Positions 1 through 13,829 of a stretch of 64,000 bases of DNA are shown here, one piece after another. The notes under the pieces were generated by a model. That model worked only from the letters and a program-made list of their open reading frames with translations. It searched no databases and was not told where the DNA came from. Within the stretch, counting starts at the first letter, position 1, and each line of letters starts with the position of its first letter. The position numbers and the translations under genes were made by a program. This DNA comes from Azadirachta indica (Eukaryota; Streptophyta; Magnoliopsida; Sapindales; Meliaceae), in NCBI GenBank assembly GCA_022749755.1, contig CM040444.1, positions 9,707,274-9,771,273 of the forward strand. Direction: 5' to 3'.

Positions 1-1276
1 TCTAGTTACTCATCATCCTATGTGGATCCTTACCGCACATTTTATTTTGAAATCTGAAAAGATAAAAAAGTACGATATTTGAGTCCAGAATTGTCAAACA
101 TGATACGTACTTGAAAAATGGTTTCGGTTGGAGACGCGCCGCACCTCTTGTTACTAACCATCCCATGAAGATCCTTACGGCGCATTTTATTTTGAAATCA
201 GAGAAGATGAAAAAGTACAATTTTCGGGGCCGGAATTGTCAAACGTGAAGCGGACTCGAAAAATGACTTCAATTCGAGACCGTCGCACGTCTTGTTACTC
301 ACTATCGCTTGAAGATCGTAACCGTATAATTTATTTCGAATGTGGAGAAGCTGAAAATGTAAGTTTATCGAGGCCGGAATTGCCAATCGTGATACGGACT
401 TGAAAAACAATTTTGATTCAAGACCAGCTGCTCCTCTAGTTACTCACCATCCTATGTGGATCCTTACCGCACATTTTATTTTGAAATCGGAAAAGATAAA
501 AAAGTACGATATTCGAGTCCAGAATTTTCAAAATGATACGGGCTTGAAAAAAGGTTTCGGTTCGAAACGGGCCGCACCTCTTGTTACTAACCATCCCATG
601 AAGATCCTTACGGCGTATTTTATTTTGAAATCAGAGAAGATGAAAAAGAACGATTTTCAGGGCCGGAATTGTCAAACGTGAAGCGGACTCGAAAAATGAC
701 TTCAATTCGAGACCCGTCGCACGTCTTGTTACTCACTATCGCGTGAAGATCGTAACAGTATAATTTATTTCGAACGTGGAGAAGTTGAAAATGTAAGTTT
801 ATCGAGGCCGGAATTGCCAATCGTGATACGGACTTGAAAAACAATTTCGATTCAAGACCAGCTGCTCCTCTAGTTACTCATCATCCTATGTGGATCCTTA
901 CCGCACATTTTATTTTGAAATCTGAAAAGATAAAAAAGTACGATATTTGAGTCCAGAATTGTCAAACATGATACGTACTTGAAAAATGGTTTCGGTTGGA
1001 GACGCGCCGCACCTCTTGTTACTAACCATCCCATGAAGATCCTTACGGCGCATTTTATTTTGAAATCAGAGAAGATGAAAAAGTACAATTTTCGGGGCCG
1101 GAATTGTCAAACGTGAAGCGGACTCGAAAAATGACTTCAATTCGAGACCGTCGCACGTCTTGTTACTCACTATCGCTTGAAGATCGTAACCGTATAATTT
1201 ATTTCGAATGTGGAGAAGCTGAAAATGTAAGTTTATCGAGGCCGGAATTGCCAATCGTGATACGGACTTGAAAAAA
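1..1276 (+). repeat. 868-bp two-trimer duplication at the window start
   Basis: About the first 400 bases recur at 869-1,276, an offset of 868 bp (two trimers). Both copies share otherwise uncommon variants: TACTCATCATCC in A and GGTTGGAGACGCGCCGCACC in B. The second variant reappears near 38,960 and, with one change, near 19,120, so this block is related to the long-range duplicated block there. Confidence 0.85.
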
Positions 1277-4200
1277 AATTTCGATTCAAGACCAGCTGCT
1301 CCTCTAGTTACTCACCATCCTATGTGGATCCTTAACGCAAATTTTATTTTGAAATCGGAAAAGATAAAAAAGTACGATATTCGAGTCCAGAATGGTCAAA
1401 CATGTTACGGACATGAAAAATAGTTTCGTTTCGAGACGGGTCGCACCTCTTGTTACTACCCATCCCATGAAGATCCTGACGGCGCATTTTATTTGATATC
1501 AGAGAAGATGAAAAAGTACGATTTTCGGGGCCGGGAATGTCAAACGTGAAGCAGACTCGAAAAATGACTTCAATTCGAGACCGTCGCACGTCTTGTTACT
1601 CACTATCGAGTGAAGATCGTAACAGTATAATTTATTTCAAACGTGGATAAGCTGAAAATGTAAATGTATCGAGACCGGAATTGCCAAACGTGATACGGAC
1701 TTGAGAAACAATTTTGATTCAAGACCAGCTGCTCCTCTAGTTACTCACCATCCTATGTGGATCCTTAACGCACATTTTATTTTGAAATCGGAAAAGAAAA
1801 AAATTACGATATTCGAGTCCAGAATTGTCAAACATGATACGTACTTCGAAAATGATTTCGGTTTCAGACGGGCCGCACCTCTTGTTACTAACCATCCCGT
1901 GAAGATCCTTACGGCGCATTTTATTTTGAAATAAGAGAAGATGAAAAAGTACGATTATCGGGGCCGGAATTGTCAAAAGTGAAGCAGACTCGGAAAATGA
2001 CTTCAATTCGAGACCCGTCACACGTCTTGTTACTCACTATCTCGTGAAGATCGTAACAGTATAATTTATTTCGAACATGGAGAAGTTGAAAATGTAAGTT
2101 TATCAAGGCCGGAATTGCCAAACGTGATACGGACTTGAAAAACAATTTCGATTCAAGACCAGCTGCTCCTCTAGTTACTCACCATCCTATGTGGATCCTT
2201 AACGCACATTTTATTTTGAAATCGGAAAAGATAAAAAAGTACGATATTCGAGTCCAGAATTGTCAAACATGTTACGGACTTGAAAAATAGTTTCGTTTCG
2301 AGACGGGTCGCACCTCTTGTTACTACCCATCCCATGAAGATCCTTACGGCGCATTTTATTTTGATATCAGAGAAGATGAAAAAGTACGATTTTCGGGGCC
2401 GGAATTGTCAAACGTGAAGCAGACTCGAAAAATGACTTCAATTCGAGACCGTCGCACGTCTTGTTACTCACTATCGAGTGAAGATCGTAACAGTATAATT
2501 TATTTCAAACGTGGATAAGCTGAAAATGTAAATGTATCGAGGCCGGAATTGTCAAACGTGATACGGACTTTAGAAACAATTTTGATTCAAGACCAGCCGC
2601 TCCTCTAGTTACTCACCATCCTATGTGGATCCTTAACGCACATTTTATTTTGAAATCGGAAAAAAAAAAAAAATAAAAAATTACGATATTCGAGTCCAGA
2701 ATTGTCAAACATGATACGTACTTCGAAAAAATGGTTTCGGTTTCAGACGGGCCGCACCTCTTGTTACTAACCATCCCGTGAAGATCCTTACGGCACATTT
2801 TATTTTGAAATAAGAGAAGATGAAAAAGTACGATTTTCGTGGCCGGAATTGTCAAACGTGAAGCGGACCTGGAAAATGACTTCAATTCGAGACCCGTCAC
2901 ACGTCTTGTTACTCACTATCGCGTGAAGATCGTAACAGTATAATTTACTTCGAACGTGGAGAAGTTGAAAATGTAAGTTTATCAAGGCCGGAATTGCCAA
3001 ACGTGATACGGACTTGAAAAAAAATTTCGATTCAAGACCAGCTACTCCTCTAGTTACTCACCATCCTATGTGGATCCTTAACGCAAATTTTATTTTGAAA
3101 TCGGAAAAGATAAAAAAGTACGATAGTCGAGTCCAGAATTGTCAAACATGTTACGGACATGAAAAATAGTTTCGTTTCGAGACGGGTCGCACCTCTTGTT
3201 ACTACCCATCCCATGAAGATCCTTACGGCGCATTTTATTTTGAAATCAGAGAAGATGAAAAAGTACGATTTTCGGGGCCGGAATTGTCAAACGTGAAGCA
3301 GTCGAAAAATGACTTCAATTCGAGACCGTCGCACGTCTTGTTACTCACTATCGAGTGAAGATCGTAACAGTATAATTTATTTCGAACGTGGATAAGCTGA
3401 AAATGTAAATGTATCGAGGCCGGAATTGCCAAACGTGATACGGACTTGAAAAACAATTTTGATTCAAGACCAGCTGCTCCTCTAGTTACTCACCATCCTA
3501 TGTGGATCCTTAACGCACATTTTATTTTGAAATCGGAAAAGATAAAAAAGTACGATATTCGAGTCCAGAATTGTCAAAAAATGATACGGACTTGAAAAAT
3601 GGTTTCGGTTTGAGACGGGCCGCACCTCTTGTTACTAACCATCCCGTGATGATCCTTACGGCGAATTTTATTTTGAAATCAGAGAAGATGAAAAAGTACG
3701 ATTTTCGGGGCCGGAATTGTCAAATGTGAAGCGGACTCGGAAAATGACTTCAATTCGAGACCCGTCACACGTCTTGTTACTCACTATCTCGTGAAGATCG
3801 TAACAGTAGTAAATTTATTTCGAACGTGGAGAAGTTGAAAATGTAAGTTTATCGAAGCCGGAATTGCCAAACGTGATACGGAATTGAAAAACAATTTGGA
3901 TTCAAGACCAGCTGCTCCTCTAGTTACTCACCATCCTATGTGGATCCTTAACGCACATTTTATTTTGAAATCGGAAAAGATAAAAAAGTACGATATTCGA
4001 GTCCAGAATTGTCAAACATGTTACGGACTTGAAAAATAGTTTCGTTTCGAGACGGGTCGCACCTCTTGTTACTACCCATCCCATGAAGATCCTTACGGCG
4101 CATTTTATTTTGATATCAGAGAAGATAAAAAAGTACGATTTTCGGGGCCGGAATTGTCAAACGTGAAGCAGACTCGAAAAATGACTTCAATTCGAGACCG

Positions 4201-4538
4201 TCGCACGTCTTGTTACTCACTATCGAGTGAAGATCGTAACAGTATAATTTATTTCAAACGTGGATAAGCTGAAAATGTAAATGTATCGAGACCGGAATTG
4301 CCAAACGTGATACGGACTTGAGAAACAATTTTGATTCAAGACCAGCTGCTCCTCTAGTTACTCACCATCCTATGTGGATCCTTAACGCACATTTTATTTT
4401 GAAATCGGAAAAAATAAAAAATTACGATATTCGAGTCCAGAATTGTCAAACATGATACGTACTTCGAAAATGGTTTCGGTTTCAGACGGGCCGCACCTCT
4501 TGTTACTAACCATCCCGTGAAGATCCTTACGGCGCATT

Positions 4539-6640
4539 TTATTTTGAAATAAGAGAAGATGAAAAAGTACGATTTTCGTGGCCGGAATTGTCAAACGTGA
4601 AGCGGACTCGGAAAATGACTTCAATTCGAGACCCGTCACACGTCTTGTTACTCACTATCGCGTGACAATCGTAACAGTATAATTTATTTCGAACGTGGAT
4701 AAGCTGAAAATGTAAGTTTATCGAGGCCGGAATTGCCAAACGTGATACGGACTTGAAAAACAATTTCGATTCAAGACCAGCTGCTCCTCTAGTTACTCAC
4801 CATCCTATGTGGATCCTTAACGCACACTTTATTTTGAAATAGGAAAAGATAAAAAAGTGCGATATTCGAGTCCAGAATTGTCAAACATGATACGGACTTG
4901 AAAAATGGTTTCGGTTCGAGACGGGCCGCACCTCTTGTTAGTAACCATCCTATGAAGATCCTTACAGCGCATTTTATTTTGAAATTGGAGAAGAAGAAAA
5001 AGTACGATTTTCGGGCCCGGAATTGTCAAACGTGAAGCGGACTCGAAAAATGATTTCAATTCGAGACCGTCGCACGTCTTGTTACTCACTATCGCGTGAA
5101 GATCGTAACAGTATTATTTATTTCGAACGTGAAGAAGTTGAAAATGTAAGTTTATCGAGGCCGGAATTGCCAAACGTGATACGAACTTGAAAAACAATTT
5201 CGATTCAAGACCAGCTGCTCCTCTAGTTACTCACCATCCTATGTGGATCCTTAACGCACATTTTATTTTGAAATAGGAAAAGATAAAAAAGTACGATATT
5301 CGAGTCCAGAATTGTCAAACATGATACGGACTTGAAAAATGGTTTCGGTTCGAGACGGGCCGCACCTCTTGTTACTAACCATCCCGTGATGATCCTTACG
5401 GCGCATTTTATTTTGAAATCAGAGAAGATGTGAAAGTACGATTTTCAGGGCCGGAATTGTCAAACGTGAAGCGGACTCGAAAAATGACTTCAATTCGAGA
5501 CCCGTCGCACGTCTTGTTACACACTATCGTGTGAACATCGTAACAGTATAATTTATTTCGAACGTGGATAAGCTGAAATTGTAAGTTTATCGAGGCCGGA
5601 ATTGCCAATCGTGATACGGACTTGAAAAACAATATCGATTCAAGACCAGCTGCTCCTCTAGTTACTCCCCATCCTATGTGAATCCTTAAAGCACATTTTA
5701 TTTTGAAATCGGAAAAGGTAAAAAAGTGCGATATTCGAGTTCAGAATTGTCAAAATGATACGGACTTGAAAAATGGTTTCGGTTCGAGACGGGCCGCACC
5801 TCTTGTTACTAACCATCCCATGAAGATCCTTACGGCACATTTTATTTTGAAATCAGAGAAGTTGAAAATGTAAGTTTATTGAGACCGGAATTGCCAAACG
5901 TGATACGGACTTGAAAAACAATTTCGATTCAAGACCAGCTGCTCCTCTAGTTACTCACCATCCTACGTGGATCCTGACCGCACATTTTATTTTGAAATCG
6001 GAAAAGATAAAAAAGTACGATATTCGAGTCCAGAATTGTCAAACATGATACGTACTTGAAAATTGGTTTCGGTTGGAGACGGGTCGCACCTCTTGTTACT
6101 AACCATCCCATGAAGATTCTTACGGCGCATTTTATTTTGAAATCAGAGAAAAAAAAAAGTACGATTTTCGGGGCCGGAATTGTCAAACGTGAAGCGGACT
6201 CGAAAAATGATTTCAATTCGAGACCGTCGCACGTCTTGTTACTCACTATCGCGTGAAGATCGGAACAGTATAATTTATTTCGAACGTGGAGAAGTTGAAA
6301 ATGTAAGTTTATCGAGGCCGGAATTGCCAAACGTGATACGGACTTGAAAAACAATATCGATTCAAGACCAGCTGCTCCTCTAGTTACTCCCCATCCTATG
6401 TGAATCCTTAAAGCACATTTTATTTTGAAATCGGAAAAGATAAAAAAGTACGATATTCGAGTTCAGAATTGTCAAAATGATACGGACTTGAAAAATGGTT
6501 TCGGTTCGAGATGGGCCGCACCTCTTGTTACTAACCATCCCATGAAGATCCTTACGGCGCATTTCATTTTGAAATCAGAGAAGATGAAAAAGTACGATTC
6601 TCGGGGCCGGAATTGTCAAACGTGAAGCAGACTCGAAAAA
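4539..6640 (+). repeat. Superrepeat block, copy 1
   Basis: A multi-trimer block recognised by an ordered set of private variants: GCGTGACAATCG in C, GGAGAAGAAGAAAAAG with GGGCCCGG in B, GATGTGAAAGTACG with CAGGGCC in B, a chimeric B/C monomer near 5,860, and CCCCATCCTATGTGAATCC in A. The same ordered set recurs at about 8.75, 13.8 and 16.7 kb. Block edges are approximate because everything is built from similar trimers. Confidence 0.8.
5765..5909 (+). repeat. Chimeric B/C monomer making a dimer unit
   Basis: This monomer starts as type B and switches to type C at about 5,856-5,861 (AGAGAAG), so the local unit is A plus B/C, 290 bp instead of 434. The crossover falls where B and C are most alike. 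The same junction occurs near 15,145 and 18,043 and, altered, near 10,070. Confidence 0.88.
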
Positions 6641-8749
6641 TGACTTCAATTCGAGACCGTCGCACGTCTTGTTACTCACTATCGAGTGAAGATCGTAACA
6701 GTATAATTTATTTCAAACGTGGATAAGCTGAAAATGTAAATGTATCGAGGCCGGAATTGCCAAACGTGATACGGACTTTAGAAACAATTTTGATTCAAGA
6801 CCAGCCGCTCCTCTAGTTACTCACCATCCTATGTGGATCCTTAACGCACATTTTATTTTGAAATCGGAAAAAATAAAAAATTACGATATTCGAGTCCAGA
6901 ATTGTCAAACATGATACGTACTTCGAAAATGGTTTCGGTTTCAGACGGGCCGCACCTCTTGTTACTAACCATCCCGTGAAGATCCTTACGGCGCATTTTA
7001 TTTTGAAATAAGAGAAGATGAAAAAGTACGATTTTCGTGGCCGGAATTGTCAAACGTGAAGCGGACTCGGAAAATGACTTCAATTCGAGACCCGTCACAC
7101 GTCTTGTTACTCACTATCGCGTGAAGATCGTAACAGTATAATTTACTTCGAACGTGGAGAAGTTGAAAATGTAAGTTTATCAAGCCCGGAATTGCCAAAC
7201 GTGATACGGACTTGAAAAAAAATTTCGATTCAAGACCAGCTACTCCTCTAGTTACTCACCATCCTATGTGGATCCTTAACGCAAATTTTATTTTGAAATC
7301 GGAAAAGATAAAAAAGTACGATATTCGAGTCCAGAATTGTCAAACATGTTACGGACATGAAAAATAGTTTCGTTTCGAGACGGGTCGCACCTCTTGTTAC
7401 TACCCATCCCATGAAGATCCTGACGGCGCATTTTATTTTGAAATCAGAGAAGATGAAAAAGTACGATTTTCGGGGCCGGAATTGTCAAACGTGAAGCAGA
7501 CTCGAAAAATGACTTCAATTCGAGACCGTCGCACGTCTTGTTACTCACTATCGAGTGAAGATCGTAACAGTATAATTTATTTCGAACGTGGATAAGCTGA
7601 AAATGTAAATGTATCGAGGCCGGAATTGTCAAACGTGATACGGACTTGAAAAACAATTTTGATTCAAGACCAGCTGCTCCTCTAGTTACTCACCATCCTA
7701 TGTGGATCCTTAACGCACATTTTATTTTGAAATCGGAAAAGATAAAAAAGTACGATATTCGAGTCCAGAATTGTCAAACAAGATACGGACTTGAAAAATG
7801 GTTTCGGTTTGAGACGGGCCGCACCTCTTGTTACTAACCATCCCGTGATGATCCTTACGGCGAATTTTATTTTGAAATCAGAGAAGATGAAAAAGTACGA
7901 TTTTCGGGGCCGGAATTGTCAAATGTGAAGCGGACTCGGAAAATGACTTCAATTCGAGACCCGTCACACGTCTTGTTACTCACTATCTCGTGAAGATCGT
8001 AACAGTATAATTTATTTCGAACGTGGAGAAGTTGAAAATGTAAGTTTATCGAAGCCGGAATTGCCAAACGTGATACGGAATTGAAAAACAATTTGGATTC
8101 AAGACCAGCTGCTCCTCTAGTTACTCACCATCCTATGTGGATCCTTAACGCACATTTTATTTTGAAATCGGAAAAGATAAAAAAGTACGATATTCGAGTC
8201 CAGAATTGTCAAACATGTTACGGACTTGAAAAATAGTTTCGTTTCGAGACGGGCCGCACCTCTTGTTACTACCATCCCATGAAGATCCTTACGGCGCATT
8301 TTATTTTGATATCAGAGAAGATAAAAAAGTACGATTTTCGGGGCCGGAATTGTCAAACGTGAAGCAGACTCGAAAAATGACTTCAATTCGAGACCGTCGC
8401 ACGTCTTGTTACTCACTATCGAGTGAAGATCGTAACAGTATAATTTATTTCAAACGTGGATAAGCTGAAAATGTAAATGTATCGAGGCCGGAATTGCCAA
8501 ACGTGATACGGACTTTAGAAACAATTTTGATTCAAGACCAGCCGCTCCTCTAGTTACTCACCATCCTATGTGGATCCTTAACGCACATTTTATTTTGAAA
8601 TCGGAAAAAAAAAAAAAAAAAAAATAAAAAATTACGATATTCGAGTCCAGAATTGTCAAACATGATACGTACTTCGAAAATGGTTTCGGTTTCAGACGGG
8701 CCGCACCTCTTGTTACTAACCATCCCGTGAAGATCCTTACGGCGCATTT

Positions 8750-10860
8750 TATTTTGAAATAAGAGAAGATGAAAAAAAGTACGATTTTCGTGGCCGGAAT
8801 TGTCAAACGTGAAGCGGACTCGGAAAATGACTTCAATTCGAGACCCGTCACACGTCTTGTTACTCACTATCGCGTGACAATCGTAACAGTATAATTTATT
8901 TCGAACGTGGATAAGCTGAAAATGTAAGTTTATCGAGGCCGGAATTGCCAAACGTGATACGGACTTGAAAAACAATTTCGATTCAAGACCAGCTGCTCCT
9001 CTAGTTACTCACCATCCTATGTGGATCCTTAACGCACATTTTATTTTGAAATAGGAAAAGATAAAAAAGTACGATATTCGAGTCCAGAATTGTCAAACAT
9101 GATACGGACTTGAAAAATGGTTTCGGTTCGAGACGGGCCGCACCTCTTGTTAGTAACCATCCTATGAAGATCCTTACAGCGCATTTTATTTTGAAATTGG
9201 AGAAGAAGAAAAAGTACGATTTTCGGGCCCGGAATTGTCAAACGTGAAGCGGACTCGAAAAATGATTTCAATTCGAGACCGTCGCACGTCTTGTTACTCA
9301 CTATCGCGTGAAGATCGTAACAGTATTATTTATTTCGAACGTGAAGAAGTTGAAAATGTAAGTTTATCGAGGCCGGAATTGCCAAACGTGATACGAACTT
9401 GAAAAACAATTTCGATTCAAGACCAGCTGCTCCTCTAGTTACTCACCATCCTATGTGGATCCTTAACGCACATTTTATTTTGAAATAGGAAAAGATAAAA
9501 AAGTACGATATTCGAGTCCAGAATTGTCAAACATGATACGGACTTGAAAAATGGTTTCGGTTCGAGACGGGCCGCACCTCTTGTTACTAACCATCCCGTG
9601 ATGATCCTTACGGCGCATTTTATTTTGAAATCAGAGAAGATGTGAAAGTACGATTTTCAGGGCCGGAATTGTCAAACGTGAAGCGGACTCGAAAAATGAC
9701 TTCAATTCGAGACCCGTCGCACGTCTTGTTACTCACTATCGTGTGAACATCGTAACAGTATAATTTATTTCGAACGTGGATAAGCTGAAAATGTAAGTTT
9801 ATCGAGGCCGGAATTGCCATGATACGGACTTGAAAAACAATATCGATTCAAGACCAGCTGCTCCTCTAGTTACTCCCCATCCTATGTGAATCCTTAAAGC
9901 ACATTTTATTTTGAAATCGGAAAAGGTAAAAAAGTGCGATATTCGAGTTCAGAATTGTCAAAATGATACGGACTTGAAAAATGGTTTCGGTTCGAGACGG
10001 GCCGCACCTCTTGTTACTAACCATCCCATGAAGATCCTTACGGCACATTTTATTTTGAAATCAGAGAAGATTTTGAATTGTCAAAAAATGTAAGTTTATT
10101 GAGACCGGAATTGCCAAACGTGATACGGACTTGAAAAACAATTTCGATTCAAGACCAGCTGCTCCTCTAGTTACTCACCATCCTACGTGGATCCTGACCG
10201 CACATTTTATTTTGAAATCGGAAAAGATAAAAAAGTACGATATTCGAGTCCAGAATTGTCAAACATGATACGTACTTGAAAATTGGTTTCGGTTGGAGAC
10301 GGGTCGCACCTCTTGTTACTAACCATCCCATAAGATCCTTACGGCGCATTTTATTTTGAAATCAGAGAAAATGAAAAAGTACGATTTTCGGGGCCGGAAT
10401 TGTCAAACGTGAAGCGGACTCGAAAAATGATTTCAATTCGAGACCGTCGCACGTCTTGTTACTCACTATCGCGTGAAGATCGAACAGTATAATTTATTTC
10501 GAACGTGGAGAAGTTGAAAATGTAAGTTTATCGAGGCCGGAATTGCCAAACGTGATACGGACTTGAAAAACAATATCGATTCAAGACCAGCTGCTCCTCT
10601 AGTTACTCCCCATCCTATGTGAATCCTTAAAGCACATTTTATTTTGAAATCGGAAAAGATAAAAAAGTACGATATTCGAGTTCAGAATTGTCAAAATGAT
10701 ACGGACTTGAAAAATGGTTTCGGTTCGAGATGGGCCGCACCTCTTGTTACTAACCATCCCATGAAGATCCTTACGGCGCATTTCATTTTGAAATCAGAGA
10801 AGATGAAAAAGTACGATTTTCGGGGCCGGAATTGTCAAACGTGAAGCGGACTCGAAAAAT
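8750..10860 (+). repeat. Superrepeat block, copy 2
   Basis: Second copy of the block, offset about 4.21 kb (29 monomers) from copy 1. Its chimeric B/C monomer near 10,070 carries an extra patch (GATTTTGAATTGTCAAAAAA) not seen in the other copies, so this copy has changed since duplication. Confidence 0.8.
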
Positions 10861-13829
10861 GACTTCAATTCGAGACCGTCGCACGTCTTGTTACTCACTA
10901 TCGAGTGAAGATCGTAACAGTATAATTTATTTCGAACGTGGATAAGCTGAAAATGTAAATTTATCGAGGCCGGAATTGCCAAACGTGATACGGACTTTAA
11001 AAACAATTTTGATTCAAGACCAGCTGCTCCTCTAGTTACTCACCATCCTATGTGGATCCTTAACGCACATTTTATTTTGAAATCGGAAAAAAAAATAAAA
11101 AAGTACGATATTCGAGTCCAGAATTGTCAAACATGATACGTACTTGAAAAATGGTTTCGGTTTGAGACGGGCCGCACCTCTTGTTACTAACCATCCCGTG
11201 AAGATCCTTACGGCGCATTTTATTTTGAAATCAGAGAAGATGAAAAAGTACGATTTTCGGGCCGGAATTGTCAAACGTGAAGCGGACTCGGAAAATGACT
11301 TCAATTCGAGACCCGTCACACGTCTTGTTACTCCTATCGCGTGAAGATCGTAACAGTATAATTTATTTCGAACGTGGAGAAGTTGAAAATGTAAGTTTAT
11401 CAAGGCCGGAATTGCCAAACGTGATACGGACTTGAAAAAAAATTTCGATTCAAGACCAGCTGCTCCTCTAGTTACTCACCATCCTATGTGGATCCTTAAC
11501 GCAATTTTATTTTGAAATCGGAAAAGATAAAAAAGTACGATATTCGAGTCCAGAATTGTCAAACATGATACGGACTTGAAAAATGGTTTCGTTTCGAGAC
11601 GGGTCGCACCTCTTGTTACTAACCATCCCATGAAGATCCTTACGGCGCATTTTATTTTGAAATCAGAGAAGATGAAAAAGTACGATTTTCGGGGCCGGAA
11701 TTGTCAAACGTGAAGCAGACTCGAAAAATGACTTCAATTCGAGACCGTCGCACGTCTTGTTACTCACTATCGAGTGAAGATCGTAACAGTATAATTTATT
11801 TCGAACGTGGATAAGCTGAAAATGTAAATGTTTATCGAGGCCGGAATTGCCAAACGTGATACGGACTTGAAAAACAATTTTGATTCAAGACCAGCTGCTC
11901 CTCTAGTTACTCACCATCCTATGTGGATCCTTAACGCACATTTTATTTTGAAATCGGAAAAGATAAAAAAGTACGATATTCGAGTCCAGAATTGTCAAAC
12001 AAGATACGGACTTGAAAAATGGTTTCGGTTTGAGACGGGCCGCACCTCTTGTTACTAACCATCCATGAAGATCCTTACGGCGAATTTTATTTTGAAATCA
12101 GAGAAGATGAAAAAGTACGATTTTCGGGGCCGGAATTGTCAAACGTGAAGCGGACTCGGAAAATGACTTCAATTCGAGACCCGTCACACGTCTTGTTACT
12201 CACTATCTCGTGAAGATCGTAACAGTATAATTTATTTCGAACGTGGAGAAGTTGAAAATGTAAGTTTATCGAAGCCGGAATTGCCAAACGTGATACGGAA
12301 TTGAAAAACAATTTGGATTCAAGACCAGCTGCTCCTCTAGTTACTCACCATCCTATGTGGATCCTTAACGCACATTTTATTTTGAAATCGGAAAAGATAA
12401 AAAAGTACGATATTCGAGACCAGAATTGTCAAACATGTTACGGACTTGAAAAATAGTTTCGTTTCGAGACGGGTCGCACCTCTTGTTACTACCCATCCCA
12501 TGAAGATCCTTACGGCGCATTTTATTTTGATATCAGAGAAGATAAAAAAGTACGATTTTCGGGGCCGGAATTGTCAAACGTGAAGCAGACTCGAAAAATG
12601 ACTTCAATTCGAGACCGTCGCACGTCTTGTTACTCACTATCGAGTGAAGATCGTAACAGTATAATTTATTTCAAACGTGGATAAGCTGAAAATGTAAATG
12701 TATCGAGGCCGGAATTGCCAAACGTGATACGGACTTTAAAAACAATTTTGATTCAAGACCAGCTGCTCCTCTAGTTACTCACCATCCTATGTGGATCCTT
12801 AACGCACATTTTATTTTGAAATCGGAAAAAATAAAAAAGTACGATATTCGAGTCCAGAATTGTCAAACATGATACGTACTTCGAAAATGGTTTCGGTTTC
12901 AGACGGGCCGCACCTCTTGTTACTAACCATCCCGTGAAGATCCTTACGGCGCATTTTATTTTGAAATAGGAGAAGATGAAAAAGTACGATTATCGGGGCC
13001 GGAATTGTCAAAAGTGAAGCGGACTCGGAAAATGACTTCAATTCGAGACCCGTCACACGTCTTGTTACTCACTATCTCGTGAAGATCGTAACAGTATAAT
13101 TTATTTGGAACGTGGAGAAGTTGAAAATGTAAGTTTATCGAAGCCGGAATTGCCAAACGTGATACGGACTTGAAAAACAATTTCGATTCAAGACCAGCTG
13201 CTCCTCTAGTTACTCACCATCCTATGTGGATCCTTAACGCAAATTTTATTTTGAAATCGGAAAAGATAAAAAAGTACGATATTCGAGTCCAGAATTGTCA
13301 AACATGTTACGGACATGAAAAATAGTTTCGTTTCGAGACGGGTCGCACCTCTTGTTACTACCCATCCCATGAAGATCCTTACGGCGAATTTTATTTTGAA
13401 ATCAGAGAAGATGAAAAAGTACGATTTTCGGGGCCGGAATTGTCAAACGTGAAGCAGACTCGAAAAATGACTTCAATTCGAGACCGTCGCACGTCTTGTT
13501 ACTCACTATCGAGTGAAGATCGTAACAGTATAATTTATTTCGAACGTGGATAAGCTGAAAATGTAAATGTATCGAGGCCGGAATTGCCAAACGTGATACG
13601 GACTTGAAAAACAATTTTGATTCAAGACCAGCTGCTCCTCTAGTTACTCACCATCCTATGTGGATCCTTAACGCACATTTTATTTTGAAATCGGAAAAGA
13701 TAAAAAAGTACGATATTCGAGTCCAGAATTGTCAAACATGATACGTACTTCGAAAATGGTTTCGGTTTCAGACGGGCCGCACCTCTTGTTACTAACCATC
13801 CCGTGAAGATCCTTACGGCGCATTTTATT

